Assembly (NCBI GenBank): GCA_947627725.1
Contig: CANQXE010000017.1
Span: 1-48,472, forward strand
Direction of reading: 5' to 3'
Origin: an uncultured Clostridia bacterium
GTDB taxonomy: Bacteria > Bacillota > Clostridia > Oscillospirales > Acutalibacteraceae
DNA: 48,472 nucleotides
Part shown: positions 32,622-41,178 of the stretch, in pieces
Numbering within the stretch: the first letter of the stretch is position 1
How the letters are laid out: each line of letters starts with the position of its first letter
Translations under genes and position numbers: made by a program
The notes under the pieces: model-generated
What the model was told of the DNA's origin: nothing
The model's database searches: none
The model's input: the letters and a program-made list of their open reading frames with translations, nothing else

Positions 32622-33710
32622 TCAGTCAAATATTTTTAGTATTTTCTTAAATTCATTACTTTGCTTGAATTTTTCGGAAAGAGGATACTCGTTTAGCATT
32701 TTGTCCTTCATTCTTTCACAGTATGTTTTTCCACGTTGCTTTTTTGTGAATTTTGAGCCGTTAAATAATAAACAATTACTCGTAACAGTCTGCGGCTCCT
32801 CGTCATATCTTTTTGAAAGCTTTGCACAGATTTTTAGATTTTTAAGTGCCTCTTCAGTATTTCCAAGCTGAAAATTCAAATACCCCAGATGACCGTAATT
32901 GTAAATAACATGCACCCAGCATTTCCTGTAATTCCCGTCTGTGTAAACCGTATTCAGTACCGAGAGAACTGTTTTTATTGCTTCTGATTTGGCTTTAATA
33001 GCATGTTCGCTGAAATCGCTGTAATAATTTATTACCGTGCTGGATAAAAGATAGAGCAACTCGTCAATAGTATTGCGGCAGGCTTCACGGTGTTTTTCTC
33101 CTGGGGGATAAAGATACGTTGCAGCAAAATCCCTGCTGTTATACATTTCAGGCATTTTTTGCAGTATTCTTTCCATATCGTCAAGACCGATTCCGCTGTC
33201 TTCAACACGGCTCATAGATTTGCAGTAAGTAGCCATAAGTCGCTGTGCCCATATTCTTATGCTGTCGTCTGCACAGAAGCTATCTATCTTTTCGTAAATG
33301 GACCTTACCTCAGGCAGAATGCTCATTCCCTCTTTGCTTCCTCCCTTTTCAATAATAAGAACATTGAAATATCTTATTAAAAGTCTATAATCTCCGGGGA
33401 ATTCTCTGACAGCCGTTTTCATTGTTCTCAAGGTTTTTGGAGTATCAATCATATATGAGCTGTCGTACTTTTCAATATATTCCTGAATTTTGCTTTCACG
33501 CTGTGCCTCATCAATTCCAAGAAGTTCGTCCGTTGTAGTGTTGAAAAAAGATGCAACAGCAGGCAGAATTTCAATATCGGGATAGCTTTCGTTTCTTTCC
33601 CATTTACTTACCGCCTGAAAGGATACGCCTAAAAAATCAGCAAGCGTTTCCTGAGTGAGTTCTTTTTCTTTTCTCAGTCTTTTCAGATTTTCACCAAAAT
33701 AAATTTTCAT
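32622..33710 (-). CDS. XRE regulator with a helical (TPR-like) C-terminal domain
   Basis: Residues 7-66 are a clear Cro/C1 helix-turn-helix (LRKEKELTQETLADFLGVSF, AVSKWERNESYPD). The remaining 290 residues are all-helical with TPR-like stretches (YNYGHLGYLNFQLGNTEEAL). This layout is shared by Clostridial transcription regulators that sense peptides or cell state. 362 aa. TGAGGTGAT precedes the ATG. It ends 209 bases before the first readable gene downstream and has its own terminator, so it stands alone. Targets unknown. Confidence 0.88.
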   Translation of the reverse strand: MKIYFGENLKRLRKEKELTQETLADFLGVSFQAVSKWERNESYPDIEILPAVASFFNTTTDELLGIDEAQRESKIQEYIEKYDSSYMIDTPKTLRTMKTAVREFPGDYRLLIRYFNVLIIEKGGSKEGMSILPEVRSIYEKIDSFCADDSIRIWAQRLMATYCKSMSRVEDSGIGLDDMERILQKMPEMYNSRDFAATYLYPPGEKHREACRNTIDELLYLLSSTVINYYSDFSEHAIKAKSEAIKTVLSVLNTVYTDGNYRKCWVHVIYNYGHLGYLNFQLGNTEEALKNLKICAKLSKRYDEEPQTVTSNCLLFNGSKFTKKQRGKTYCERMKDKMLNEYPLSEKFKQSNEFKKILKIFD

Positions 33711-33894
33711 ATAATCACCTCAAAAAATTTCAGCGGTACCGTCTGTAATTTAATAATATCCCGAAAAGATTGAAAAAACAATAACTTGTTTATTGAAATA
33801 AATTCAACTGATATTTGAATAATTCCCTTTAAGATTTAAAAGTGCCGAAAAAAATATTGTTCTTATTACAGAGCTTATTTAATAATATTCCTGT

Positions 33895-34344
33895 CTACAG
33901 ATATTCTTTTTTTATCAGCCAGTCAATAATTATTTTAGCTCTGCTTTCAAGGCAAGGCAATTCATTTTTGCCGAAATATTTAAGTTTAAAGCTTTCTCCG
34001 TCAGTTATTTTTAAATTGCCCGAAACTCCGTTTGCAAGATAAAGTACGACCACGGAAAAAAGTTCGTCACCATTTGGATATTTGAAATAAAAATCCTTCC
34101 CCGAAAACGCATTTAAAAGAGAAAAGCTGTTTGCTGTTAAATTTGTTTCTTCCTTTAGCTCTCTTGCAGCTGTTTCCTCAAGAGTTTCTCCGAGTTCAAT
34201 CGCTCCTCCCGGTATTCCCCATGTGTTTGTATCCGAACGCAAGTTTAAAAGAATTTTATGCTGTTTTAACACAACGATGGTTGCTCCTGCGCTAAGCATA
34301 GGAGCATGCCCGATAAATTTTCTGATTTCTTTTATGTAGCTCAT
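33895..34344 (-). CDS. Nudix hydrolase
   Basis: A 149-residue Nudix protein. The box G47-x5-E53-x7-R61-E-L-K-E65-E66 is intact. It resembles MutT/ADP-ribose pyrophosphatase forms that cleave nucleoside diphosphate derivatives; AMLSAGATIVVLKQHKILL precedes the box. It lies 15 bases after a second Nudix gene, both behind a HIT gene. The two Nudix proteins share layout (both start with YIKxIRxxIGH) and so arose by duplication. Substrate unknown. Confidence 0.9.
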   Translation of the reverse strand: MSYIKEIRKFIGHAPMLSAGATIVVLKQHKILLNLRSDTNTWGIPGGAIELGETLEETAARELKEETNLTANSFSLLNAFSGKDFYFKYPNGDELFSVVVLYLANGVSGNLKITDGESFKLKYFGKNELPCLESRAKIIIDWLIKKEYL

Positions 34345-34359
34345 AACATCTTCCTTTAA

Positions 34360-34821
34360 TTATCTGTAGACATACTGTTTTCTTGCTCTGAAGTCATCAA
34401 GTATATCCTGATGCTGTTTGCAAAACAGCGGAGGTATATCATTTACGTCAAAAAATTTCAGTTCAACAGATTCATCATTTTTCTCAATCAGTTTACCGCC
34501 TATCATTTTTGCTTTGAATACATGTACTATAGTTTGTGCTTCATCTGTGTTCTCATACTTGGCAAAATATTTTGAATATACTCCGTATAAAGAAGTAATT
34601 GCAACATCAAGTCCGCTTTCTTCCTTGATTTCTCTTATGGCAGCCTCCTCAACAGATTCGCCAAGTTCAACCAATCCGCTGAGAAATCCCCAATTATTAC
34701 AGTCTGAACGTTTCTGCAACAGCAGTCGATTTCTTTCATCAGAAATTATACATCCTGCGTAATTAAGAATAATCATGTTATGACCGATTTTACCGCGTAT
34801 ATATTTAATATAATCTTCCAT
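34360..34821 (-). CDS. Nudix hydrolase (paralogue)
   Basis: A 153-residue Nudix protein with an intact box G49-x5-E55-x7-R63-E-I-K-E67-E68-S-G. It starts MEDYIKYIRGKIGH, like its neighbour (YIKEIRKFIGH). The ATG directly abuts the stop of the upstream HIT gene, so translation is coupled. Probably removes damaged or surplus nucleoside diphosphate compounds; the pairing with a HIT hydrolase suggests nucleotide-sugar or dinucleotide turnover. Confidence 0.9.
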   Translation of the reverse strand: MEDYIKYIRGKIGHNMIILNYAGCIISDERNRLLLQKRSDCNNWGFLSGLVELGESVEEAAIREIKEESGLDVAITSLYGVYSKYFAKYENTDEAQTIVHVFKAKMIGGKLIEKNDESVELKFFDVNDIPPLFCKQHQDILDDFRARKQYVYR

Positions 34822-35280
34822 TTATACCTCCAGTTCGGCAAGCAGCCGTTTTTTCATCTCTTCAAGCTTATCAACGGTCGGTCTGTTTGATTCATCGTAC
34901 ATTTTATCAAGGGGATACCACCATATAGGTCCCTTTTTGTTATATCCGTGTCCTTCCAAATCACCGTCTCTTCTCGGCATAAGATGCCAGTGCAGATGAC
35001 CGTCACCCATTCCGAGAAGCTCATAGTTCATTTTGTCACAGGGAAAGGCGTTCGATACTGCTGCGGCTACGTCTGCCATTTCGGATAGAAATTTATCACG
35101 AAATCTCTTTTCCAACTGTTCAAGTTCTGTTTTATGTTCTTTGCAAAGAAACAGGGAATACCCATAAAAATGCTGGAAATCACCGATAACAACATAGCCC
35201 GTTTCAAGTTCTTTTACAAAATACGGATTTTCTCCTTTTTTAATCATATCAATTCTGTTACAGATTAAACACATATTCAT
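34822..35280 (-). CDS. HIT-family hydrolase with zinc site
   Basis: A 152-residue histidine-triad protein: H95-L-H97-W-H99 is the catalytic triad for nucleotidyl transfer or hydrolysis. C4-x2-C7 and C46-x2-H49 could bind a structural zinc as in Fhit/Hint relatives of the GalT superfamily. The family cleaves AMP-linked or dinucleoside polyphosphate substrates. First gene of an operon with two Nudix hydrolases, which act on overlapping substrate classes. Confidence 0.88.
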   Translation of the reverse strand: MNMCLICNRIDMIKKGENPYFVKELETGYVVIGDFQHFYGYSLFLCKEHKTELEQLEKRFRDKFLSEMADVAAAVSNAFPCDKMNYELLGMGDGHLHWHLMPRRDGDLEGHGYNKKGPIWWYPLDKMYDESNRPTVDKLEEMKKRLLAELEV

Positions 35281-35311
35281 TTACCCCTATATAAATGATT
35301 ACTTATATCTT

Positions 35312-35347
35312 AACAAAAAATACACTCCTGAACAAACAGGAGTGTAT
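35312..35347 (-). terminator. Terminator of rplM-rpsI
   Basis: ATACACTCCTG pairs exactly with CAGGAGTGTAT; leftward T-run. Confidence 0.92.
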
Positions 35348-35354
35348 AAAATAA

Positions 35355-35753
35355 TTATCTCTTTGAGAACTGGGGAGCGCGGCGTGCTTTTTTAAGACCG
35401 GGCTTCTTTCTTTCCTTCATACGTGGGTCACGTGTAAGGAAGCCTGCCTTTTTAAGTGCAGGGCGGAGCGCTTCGTCATACTGAAGAAGAGCTCTCGCAA
35501 TACCGTGGCGGATTGCTCCTGCCTGACCTGTAACGCCGCCGCCGTTTACGCGGCAAACGATATCAAATTTTTCAGTTGTCTCTGTAAGATTAAGAGGCTG
35601 ACGAACAATGAGCTTGAGAGTTTCAAGACCGAAATAGTCGTCAATATCTCTGTCATTGATTGTGATTTTGCCGGTACCTGCGTAAACACGTACACGAGCT
35701 ACAGACTCTTTTCTTCTGCCTGTGCCGTAGAAATAAGGATTTGTTTCGTACAT
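35355..35753 (-). CDS. rpsI: Ribosomal protein S9 (uS9)
   Basis: Small-subunit protein whose C-terminal tail reaches the P-site tRNA. 132 aa; [20 protein letters not shown] at the start, [20 protein letters not shown] and the conserved end [12 protein letters not shown] are diagnostic. It follows rplM by 16 bases, the universal L13-S9 order, and ends at a strong terminator. Confidence 0.99.
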   Translation of the reverse strand: MYETNPYFYGTGRRKESVARVRVYAGTGKITINDRDIDDYFGLETLKLIVRQPLNLTETTEKFDIVCRVNGGGVTGQAGAIRHGIARALLQYDEALRPALKKAGFLTRDPRMKERKKPGLKKARRAPQFSKR

Positions 35754-35769
35754 AATTCAGATACCTCCC

Positions 35770-36198
35770 TTATAATTCCCAAGCTTCAGGCTTCTGAGCC
35801 TCGTGCTTGTGCTGGGCACCCTTATAGATGCGACATCTTGTAAGCTGTTTTCTGCCGAGTGTTGTATCGGGAATCATACCCTTAACAGCAAGCTGCATAG
35901 CAAAATCGCTCTTTTCATTCATAAGAGTAGCGTACTTAACTTCCTTGAGGTTACCGATGTAACCTGTATGATGCTGATAAAGTTTTTTATTAAGCTTGTC
36001 GCCTGTAAGAACAGCCTTATCAGTATTGATGATAATAACAAAATCGCCGCAGTCTACATTCGGCATAAAGATTGGCTTATGCTTTCCTCTGAGAAGAACG
36101 GCAGCCTCGCTTGCCACACGTCCGAGAGGCTTGTCAGCAGCATCAATAATATACCACTTGCGCTCGATTTCGTCAGCTTTTGGCATAAATGTTGACAT
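35770..36198 (-). CDS. rplM: Ribosomal protein L13 (uL13)
   Basis: Early-assembling large-subunit protein. 142 aa from the ATG at 36198, after TTGGAGGATATTGATT; the family start KWYIIDAADKPLGRVASEAA and GKHKPIFMPNVDCGDFVIII are clear, as is the late MIPDTTLGRKQLTRCRIYKG. An in-frame ATG at 36237 falls inside the probable leader and is rejected. First gene of the rplM-rpsI operon. Confidence 0.98.
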   Translation of the reverse strand: MSTFMPKADEIERKWYIIDAADKPLGRVASEAAVLLRGKHKPIFMPNVDCGDFVIIINTDKAVLTGDKLNKKLYQHHTGYIGNLKEVKYATLMNEKSDFAMQLAVKGMIPDTTLGRKQLTRCRIYKGAQHKHEAQKPEAWEL

Positions 36199-36310
36199 AA
36201 TCAATATCCTCCAAACTGAATTAATTTGACCGCGCATAATTCAGACCGTAACCGGCGCAGTCATTTTTTTAGTGCTTGAATATAATATCATAGAGCGGTT
36301 TGATAGTCAA
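36199..36310 (-). promoter_or_regulatory. rplM promoter and possible L13 autoregulatory leader
   Basis: Leftward TTGACT (36310-36305), 17 bases, TATTAT (36287-36282). The leader can fold: GACTGCGC (36262-36255) pairs with GCGCGGTC (36235-36228, one wobble) around CCGGTTACGG. This resembles the L13 leader of Firmicutes, in which L13 represses its own operon. The promoter is seen; the leader family is inferred. Confidence 0.55.
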
Positions 36311-36423
36311 TAAAAATTTTGAAATAATTTTATTTAAAAGGTATATTTCTTTTATTTTCTCATTTTTTCTAACTTAATCATATAAAAATCTAATTTATTA
36401 TTTATGAAAACGGAGGGCTGATT

Positions 36424-36606
36424 TTGGACGGATGCTCCTTAAATTTATCAATTTCAGCGCTTGCCTGCGCCATTGCAAAGGGCAAGAGCAACAATGAGCT
36501 TACTCTTCTTTCTGTATTTTTTAATCAGCTTGGAGACGCTCTTGAAACCATTCAGGCGGGAAATGAAATTTACTGTAACCAGGATGAGAACGCAAATATA
36601 ACTTGA
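36424..36606 (+). CDS. Small DUF6774-like protein
   Basis: A 60-residue protein with TTG start at 36424 after a strong CGGAGGG. The sequence LSISALACAIAKGKSNNELTLLSVFFNQLGDALETI matches the short DUF6774 family of Clostridia as I remember it; function unknown. No signal peptide, though the N-terminal half is moderately hydrophobic. The stop codon overlaps the -35 box of the metF promoter. Confidence 0.7.
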   Translation: MDGCSLNLSISALACAIAKGKSNNELTLLSVFFNQLGDALETIQAGNEIYCNQDENANIT

Positions 36607-36631
36607 ATTCCTACTAAAACGGTAGTATAAT
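36603..36631 (+). promoter_or_regulatory. Promoter of the metF-metH operon
   Basis: TTGAAT (36603-36608), 17 bases, TATAAT (36626-36631), 38 bases before the metF ATG. There is no room for a SAM riboswitch or T-box. Confidence 0.8.
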
Positions 36632-36668
36632 GCTTATATATTTAATACTATTTAAGGATAAGCAATCA

Positions 36669-37535
36669 ATGAAAATAAATGAAATTTTAAAAAATAAAAA
36701 GGTAACCGTATCCTTTGAGGTTTTTCCGCCGAAGGAGTGGGCAAAGTTGGCTGATACCAAAAAGGTAATCAGCGAAATGGTGAAGGACAAGCCGTCGTTT
36801 ATGAGCGTTACATACGGCGCTTCGGGAACCGCGAGCGGATATGCTACCGAGATTGCAAACGCGATTAGAAAGGGAGGCATATCTCCGCTTTCACATCTTA
36901 CCTGTCTAACATCCACAAAGGAAAAAATAGATTCTGTTCTTGACGGGTTTGAGAAAAACGGCATAGAAAATATTTTAGCTCTCAGAGGCGATATTCCAAA
37001 GGATTTCGTAATGAGCGAAAATCAGTATTATCACAATGCGTATGAGCTTGTTACGGAAATCAAGGCAAGGGGTAATTTTTGTATAGGCGGAGCGTGCTAT
37101 CCTGAGACACATCCGGAGTCACATAACAGGGTTGAGGATATTGCTCATCTTAAGGAAAAGGTTGACTGCGGTCTTGATTTTCTGACCTCACAGATGTTTT
37201 TTGATAATGGCGTATTTTATGATTTTCTTGAAATGTGCGCGATTAAGGGAATAAATGTCCCTGTTATTGCGGGAATTATGCCGATTACAAACGCAAAAAT
37301 GATTAGGCGCAGCGTTGAGCTTTCCAACTGCTCTCTTCCTAAGAAATTTGAAAAAATTATGGAGCGTTTCGGTGAAAACCCAGACGCTATGAAACAGGCG
37401 GGCATTATTTACGCTACCGAGCAGATAATAGATTTAATGGCAAACGGAGTTAATAATATTCATATTTATACGATGAATAAGCCGGATGTCGCTCATAATA
37501 TAATGAAAGGGCTGTCAGCAATTATCAATGAATAA
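36669..37535 (+). CDS. metF: 5,10-methylenetetrahydrofolate reductase
   Basis: Reduces methylene-THF to methyl-THF, the methyl donor for methionine. The FAD-binding TIM barrel shows SFEVFPPKEW (catalytic Glu), MSVTYGASGT, HLTCLT, LALRGDIP and DFLTSQMFFDN. The ATG at 36669 follows AAGGATAAG; an upstream start at 36630 overlaps the promoter. 288 aa. Overlaps the next gene by 8 bases. Together the operon makes and uses methyl-THF. Confidence 0.97.
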   Translation: MKINEILKNKKVTVSFEVFPPKEWAKLADTKKVISEMVKDKPSFMSVTYGASGTASGYATEIANAIRKGGISPLSHLTCLTSTKEKIDSVLDGFEKNGIENILALRGDIPKDFVMSENQYYHNAYELVTEIKARGNFCIGGACYPETHPESHNRVEDIAHLKEKVDCGLDFLTSQMFFDNGVFYDFLEMCAIKGINVPVIAGIMPITNAKMIRRSVELSNCSLPKKFEKIMERFGENPDAMKQAGIIYATEQIIDLMANGVNNIHIYTMNKPDVAHNIMKGLSAIINE

Positions 37536-38085
37536 GGCTGAAATTCTGCGATATTTAAGGACATCGTCAAAAACAGAAGATGAAAGACTTTTACGCTTGA
37601 TTGACGAGTGCTGTCTTGAGGTTAATGCCTGTGTCAAGCCGAAAACGCTTCACAGAATATTTGACTGTGAGGTAACTGACGACAGCTTGATTATCGGTAA
37701 TGCCGTGTTTCACAGCGGGAGACTTGCCGATACCGTTAAGGGGTGCGGACGTGTCTGCATTTTCGGTGCAACTCTGGGAACGGAATGTGACAGACTTTTA
37801 AGGACATACAGTACAACAGATATTTCAAAATCAATGGTGCTTCAGGCTTGTCTCGCCTCTAAAATTGAAGAGGTTTGCGACAATCTTGAGGATACGCTAA
37901 AGGCAGAGGGTATGCGTTTGAGGCAAAGGTTTTCTCCCGGATATTTTGATTTGGATATAAGGGAAAATAAAAAGATATTCGATATGATTGAGTTGACAAA
38001 GCGTATAGGTCTTACGCTGACGGATACATATCAGATGGTACCCACAAAATCAGTAACAGCGATTATAGGAATTGAAAATGATTAG
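37528..38085 (+). CDS. Free-standing MetH reactivation domain
   Basis: A 185-residue protein corresponding to the C-terminal activation domain of cobalamin-dependent methionine synthase, which binds S-adenosylmethionine and remethylates oxidised B12. The key stretch RFSPGYFDLDIRENKKIFDM is the RxSxGY-type SAM-binding motif, followed by LTLTDTYQMVPTKSVTAIIG, also family-typical. It lies between metF and a MetH that lacks this domain, with overlaps on both sides, so it must serve that enzyme in trans. Confidence 0.9.
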   Translation: MNKAEILRYLRTSSKTEDERLLRLIDECCLEVNACVKPKTLHRIFDCEVTDDSLIIGNAVFHSGRLADTVKGCGRVCIFGATLGTECDRLLRTYSTTDISKSMVLQACLASKIEEVCDNLEDTLKAEGMRLRQRFSPGYFDLDIRENKKIFDMIELTKRIGLTLTDTYQMVPTKSVTAIIGIEND

Positions 38086-40387
38086 ATTTTTTGACGGCGG
38101 CATGGGAAGTATGCTGAAGCTTTCAGCGGGAGAACTCCCCGAAAAACTGAATATTTCTCAGCCTGACAGGGTTTACGCTGTCCATAAGGGTTACGCCGAG
38201 GCGGGCGCGGAATTTATTACATCCAATACTTTCGGTGCAAATTCGCTTAAATATGACAACGTAGCTGAGCTTGTTAAGGCAGGCGTTCTGCTTGCAAAAA
38301 GGACAGGCAAAAAGGTTGCGCTTGATATCGGTCCCACAGGTAAGCTGTTAAAGCCTATGGGAGATCTTGATTTTGAAAAGGCGGTTGAGCTTTTCTCAGA
38401 GGTCGTAATTGCGGGTAAAGATGACAGCGACATAGTAATTATTGAAACAATGAGCGATACCTATGAGCTTAAAGCGGCTGTTTTAGCCATTAAGGAAAAC
38501 TGTGATTTGCCTGTTATCGCGTCTATGATTTTTGATGAAACCGGAAGGCTTCTCACAGGCGGAGATGTTAAAACGTCCTGCGCAATGCTTGAGGGGCTTG
38601 GTGTTGACGTAATCGGTCTTAACTGCGGTCTCGGTCCAAAGCAAATGATAGGACTTGTAAAGGAACTCAGAGAATGTACCTCTCTGCCGATTCTTGCTAT
38701 GCCTAACGCGGGACTGCCCGAATCGGTAAACGGACAAACGGTATATAATGTTTCTCCTAAGGAATTTGCGGATGATATGCTTGAAATTGCAAGGATAGGT
38801 GTTTCGTATCTCGGCGGCTGCTGCGGTACAACACCCGAGCATATCAAAGAGATGATAGCGCTTTGTAAAAATATACCCGATTCGGTACCGCAATGGAAAA
38901 ATGATACTGTCGTTACCTCTTATTCTGCATCAGTTACTATCGGCAAAAAGCCTGTAATTATCGGTGAACGGATTAACCCGACAGGCAAAAAGCTGTTTAA
39001 AGAGGCGCTCAGGAACAATGATATTGATTATGTAATCAAGGAGGGGCTGTCCCAGCAGGAGAGAGGGGCGCATATTCTTGACGTCAATGTCGGTTTGCCT
39101 GAGATTGACGAGGTGAAAATGCTCAGTGACGCTGTCTATAATCTTCAGAGCGTTCTTCCTCTGCCGTTACAGCTTGACTCCTCGGACCCGAAGGCGCTTG
39201 AAAAGGCAATGCGTATTTATAACGGAAAGCCGATGGTGAACTCTGTGAACGGAAAGCAGTCCTCAATGAAGGAGATTTTTCCGCTTGTTAAAAAGTACGG
39301 CGGTGTTGTCGTGTGCCTATGCCTTGACGAAAACGGTATTCCCGAAACGGCGCAGGGCAGGATTGACATTGCGAAAAAAATAATCAGTACGGCAGAAGAA
39401 TACGGAATTGACAAAAAAGACCTTGTTGTTGACGCGTTGACGATGACTATTTCAACAAACAAGGACAACGCTCTTGAAACACTCAAGGCGGTTAGATATA
39501 TAAGAAATGAGCTTGGAGTTGGTACTGTTCTCGGCGTGTCAAATATCAGCTTCGGTCTGCCGAAGCGTGAAGCGATTAATACTGCGTTTTTTACTATCGC
39601 GCTTGAAAACGGACTTTCGGCAGGTATCATAAATCCGCTGAGCGAATCAATGATGAACGCATATTATTCATTTAATGCATTGTCAGGATATGACGATAAC
39701 TGTGCGGAATATATTGAATCCGTCACCTCGTCTCAGTCTTCCGCGCCTGTGACCTCCTCGTACGATTTGAAAACTGCGATTATAAAGGGTGTAAAGGAGG
39801 ATGCGGGGGCATGCGCTAAAGAGCTTTTAAAAACAACCGAGCCTCTGGAGGTTATTAATCAGTATATAATCCCTGCGCTTGATGTTGTCGGCGACGGCTT
39901 TGAGAAAAACAGGGTTTTTCTTCCTCAGCTTTTAATGAGTGCCGATTCCGCAAAAGAGGCGTTTAATGTAATCAAGGAGCATCTCGCTCTGACCGGTCAG
40001 GAAAAGAAAAGCGAAAATAAAATGATTATCGCCACTGTTGAGGGAGATATACACGATATAGGTAAAAATATAGTTAAGGTACTGCTCTCAAATTACGGCT
40101 TTGATGTAATTGATTTGGGCAAGGATGTCAAGTGCGAAAAAGTGCTGGAGGAAACAATAAAAAATGATTGCAAACTCGTCGCGCTTTCCGCGCTTATGAC
40201 AACCACTGTTCCCAATATGGAAAGGACTATTGAGCTCATCCATAAAAATACCGACGCAAAGGTGCTTGTCGGCGGAGCGGTGCTTACAAAATCTTACGCA
40301 CAGATGATAAACGCGGATTTTTACGCGAAGGACGCAATGGAAAGCGTTAGAATAGCCGAGGCTTTTTTCGGAGGTAATGAAAAATGA
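38078..40387 (+). CDS. metH: Cobalamin-dependent methionine synthase without activation domain
   Basis: Transfers methyl from methyl-THF via B12 to homocysteine. Domains: homocysteine-binding barrel (1-290) with zinc ligands C183 (GLNCG) and C248, C249 (GGCCGTTPEH); pterin-binding barrel (about 295-560, IIGERINPTGKK); B12 cap helices (about 570-645); B12 domain with DIHDIG whose H659 is the lower axial ligand. It ends after about residue 769, so the usual C-terminal activation domain is absent and supplied by the preceding gene. ATG at 38078 overlaps that gene by 8 bases; the TTG at 38072 is an alternative. Confidence 0.96.
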   Translation: MIRFFDGGMGSMLKLSAGELPEKLNISQPDRVYAVHKGYAEAGAEFITSNTFGANSLKYDNVAELVKAGVLLAKRTGKKVALDIGPTGKLLKPMGDLDFEKAVELFSEVVIAGKDDSDIVIIETMSDTYELKAAVLAIKENCDLPVIASMIFDETGRLLTGGDVKTSCAMLEGLGVDVIGLNCGLGPKQMIGLVKELRECTSLPILAMPNAGLPESVNGQTVYNVSPKEFADDMLEIARIGVSYLGGCCGTTPEHIKEMIALCKNIPDSVPQWKNDTVVTSYSASVTIGKKPVIIGERINPTGKKLFKEALRNNDIDYVIKEGLSQQERGAHILDVNVGLPEIDEVKMLSDAVYNLQSVLPLPLQLDSSDPKALEKAMRIYNGKPMVNSVNGKQSSMKEIFPLVKKYGGVVVCLCLDENGIPETAQGRIDIAKKIISTAEEYGIDKKDLVVDALTMTISTNKDNALETLKAVRYIRNELGVGTVLGVSNISFGLPKREAINTAFFTIALENGLSAGIINPLSESMMNAYYSFNALSGYDDNCAEYIESVTSSQSSAPVTSSYDLKTAIIKGVKEDAGACAKELLKTTEPLEVINQYIIPALDVVGDGFEKNRVFLPQLLMSADSAKEAFNVIKEHLALTGQEKKSENKMIIATVEGDIHDIGKNIVKVLLSNYGFDVIDLGKDVKCEKVLEETIKNDCKLVALSALMTTTVPNMERTIELIHKNTDAKVLVGGAVLTKSYAQMINADFYAKDAMESVRIAEAFFGGNEK

Positions 40388-40776
40388 TGATATCAACAAA
40401 GGGCAGATACGCGCTGATGATTATGACATATCTGGCGGAGCATCAGAATGAAGGCTCTGTATCGCTAAAGGATATAGCGGAGGATAACAATATGGGTATC
40501 AAATACCTTGAAATTATTGTTGCCTCATTAAATAAAGCGGGTCTGCTTGAAAGCACACGAGGAAAAAACGGCGGTTACAGACTAAATAAAGCACCTGAAG
40601 AATACACACTTTCAACAATTCTTCATGTGGCGGAGGGAAGTCTTGCTCCCGTAGCGTGTGTTGAGAGTGACTGCTGTGAAAATTCACCTAACTGCAAAAC
40701 ATATACAATGTGGAAAGAGCTTGACGATTTGATTGAGGATTACCTGTCCTCAAAAACCTTAGCGGATTTACTGTAA
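40384..40776 (+). CDS. Rrf2-family regulator with IscR-like cysteines
   Basis: A 130-residue winged-helix regulator: STKGRYALMIMTYLAEHQNE, DIAEDNNMGIKYLEII and TRGKNGGYRLNKAPEEYTL are hallmark Rrf2 segments. Cysteines at 92, 98 and 104 (plus 97) fall at the very positions that bind the [2Fe-2S] cluster in E. coli IscR. It overlaps metH by four bases (ATGA), so it is made with the methionine operon and may sense iron-sulfur or redox state there, unlike CymR, which lacks cluster ligands. No isc/suf gene follows. Terminator 5 bases after the stop. Confidence 0.9.
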   Translation: MMISTKGRYALMIMTYLAEHQNEGSVSLKDIAEDNNMGIKYLEIIVASLNKAGLLESTRGKNGGYRLNKAPEEYTLSTILHVAEGSLAPVACVESDCCENSPNCKTYTMWKELDDLIEDYLSSKTLADLL

Positions 40777-40780
40777 ATTA

Positions 40781-40813
40781 AAACGGACTGTCTTTATGAG
40801 GCAGTCCGTTTTT
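40781..40813 (+). terminator. Terminator of the metF-metH operon
   Basis: AAACGGACTG pairs exactly with CAGTCCGTTT, followed by T-run. Confidence 0.92.
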
Positions 40814-40917
40814 ACGTTGCGGAGATAAAAAATTGTCAATAATGTCCATAATATAAGAAGTGCAGAAAATTGAAATCATGAAAACAAAAAGATGATAATA
40901 TTTATTTTTTACAGTTG

Positions 40918-41065
40918 TGCTAATATCAAATGATGGAATTGTTCCATCAGTAAGAGCCGTCGAAGAAAAATATAGTCTGTATGTATCTGATGATTTTGAA
41001 CAGATGCTTTTGCACGAATTCCCATACCCGCATAAGACATTAATGTTGTACTTGCCAATAAACTA
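40918..41065 (+). other. Gap with a possible gene remnant
   Basis: The 400-base gap 40777-41178 holds, besides the terminator, one open stretch of about 48 codons without a start codon (reading ISNDGIVPSVRAVEEKYSLY...) that ends in TAA near 41065. It may be the end of a lost gene; no family is recognised. The rest is AT-rich and featureless. Confidence 0.2.
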
Positions 41066-41178
41066 AAGCATAAGAGAATGTTGTAATCTTTGACAAAAAA
41101 TAATTCTTTTTGATTTAAAAATTTCTTCCTTTTTAATTAAATTAGAACTAAAAATATTTGCAATCAATATATAAACAT

